The notes under the pieces are model-generated. The model did not search any database, was not told where the DNA came from, and saw only the letters and a list, made by a program, of their open reading frames with translations. 32,356 nt of DNA from Bigelowiella natans CCMP2755 (lineage: Eukaryota > Cercozoa > Chlorarachniophyceae): contig ADNK01002868.1 in the NCBI GenBank assembly GCA_000320545.1, forward strand, positions 1 to 32,356, written 5' to 3'. A program made the translations under genes and the position numbers. Positions 31,979 through 32,356 of the stretch are shown piece after piece (the first letter of the stretch is position 1; the number at the start of each line of letters is the position of its first letter).

Positions 31979-32356
31979 TGTATGCGCCACGCTACCATAG
32001 GTTTTCTTTCAAATACTGTAAATAACTAACTGCGTGCTCTAGTCGCAGAATCGCAACCCCTCCCCCCCCGTTCTGAGCACTGACTACTCGTTGTATTCTT
32101 TGCATCAACAGAGCTCTCATCGAAGTTGAAGGATTTGGGAAGTAACCCGATCATCATCATCATTATCGTCGTCATCATCACCATAGTTACCATCACCATC
32201 ATCACCATCATCAACATCATTATTATCATCATTACCATCGTCGTCGTCCTCTTTATCAGCATAAGCAGCATCACCGCCATCACCTTCCCCCACCCCCCTG
32301 CAGGCCGTTACCCCCACCCAACAATTGCTTGTCTTGTCCAGAAGCTAGCGAAGTAT
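31904..32356. repeat. 3' flank with GT/GA run and ATC-triplet tract
   Basis: After the stop codon of the preceding gene comes a GT then GA run (31921-31975) and, at about 32149-32275, an irregular ATC/ACC/GTC triplet tract. The tract opens long Met/Asp/His-rich frames on both strands, which I reject as genes. A short peptide-like stretch at 32112-32144 (SSKLKDLGSN) follows CAACAG and could be a further exon. Confidence 0.7.

Noticed and set aside
32026-32317. Met/Asp-rich minus-strand frames at the window end
   Set aside because: They are products of the ATC triplet tract and have no splice context.

Overview
The window is nuclear DNA of a eukaryotic microbe, probably an alga or other protist. 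Every confident gene is split by GT-AG introns, most introns are short, and several are filled with dinucleotide microsatellites. The Ser/Pro/Thr-rich SPxxSPT-type repeats, a membrane-anchored sulfatase and a large PI3-kinase would fit a stramenopile, cryptophyte or similar lineage, but the sequence alone does not let me name it. Exon joins below were made by eye from splice dinucleotides, reading-frame phase and protein-family consensus.

Layout. (1) 1-5754, plus strand: a microsatellite- and homopolymer-rich region carrying an ankyrin-repeat gene with a C2H2-like zinc finger and poly-Ser stretch at its 5' end. The last four exons (4223-5754) are secure and the 5' end is not. (2) 5755-7296: gene-free, full of short palindromes. 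(3) 7297-8571, minus: a four-exon Sel1-repeat protein, resolved completely. (4) 8572-10475: gene-free, with dispersed repeats and hairpins. (5) 10476-17993, minus: a class I-like phosphoinositide 3-kinase of about 27 exons with Ras-binding, C2, helical and kinase domains and very large low-complexity inserts. (6) 18755-21486, plus: an ankyrin gene in which twelve near-identical exons, each one 33-residue ankyrin repeat with the same splice phase, are separated by near-identical 80-85 nt introns. (7) 21487-24639: gene-free, palindrome-rich. (8) 24640-29255, minus: an iduronate-2-sulfatase-like gene, directly followed by exons for a Ser/Thr/Pro-rich and Cys-containing tail that may be its alternative C-terminus. 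(9) 30069-31903, plus: a small multi-exon gene of unknown function with an N-terminal hydrophobic segment.

The most unusual element is the tandem exon array at 19218-21486. It is a modular ankyrin solenoid whose exons are all symmetric (phase 1-1). Introns and scaffold residues are nearly frozen, while variation is confined to the residues that form the target-binding face of ankyrin domains. It shows signs of recent one-unit and three-unit duplications. The genes do not form an obvious shared pathway; PI3K and the ankyrin-array gene are divergently arranged, 761 bases apart.
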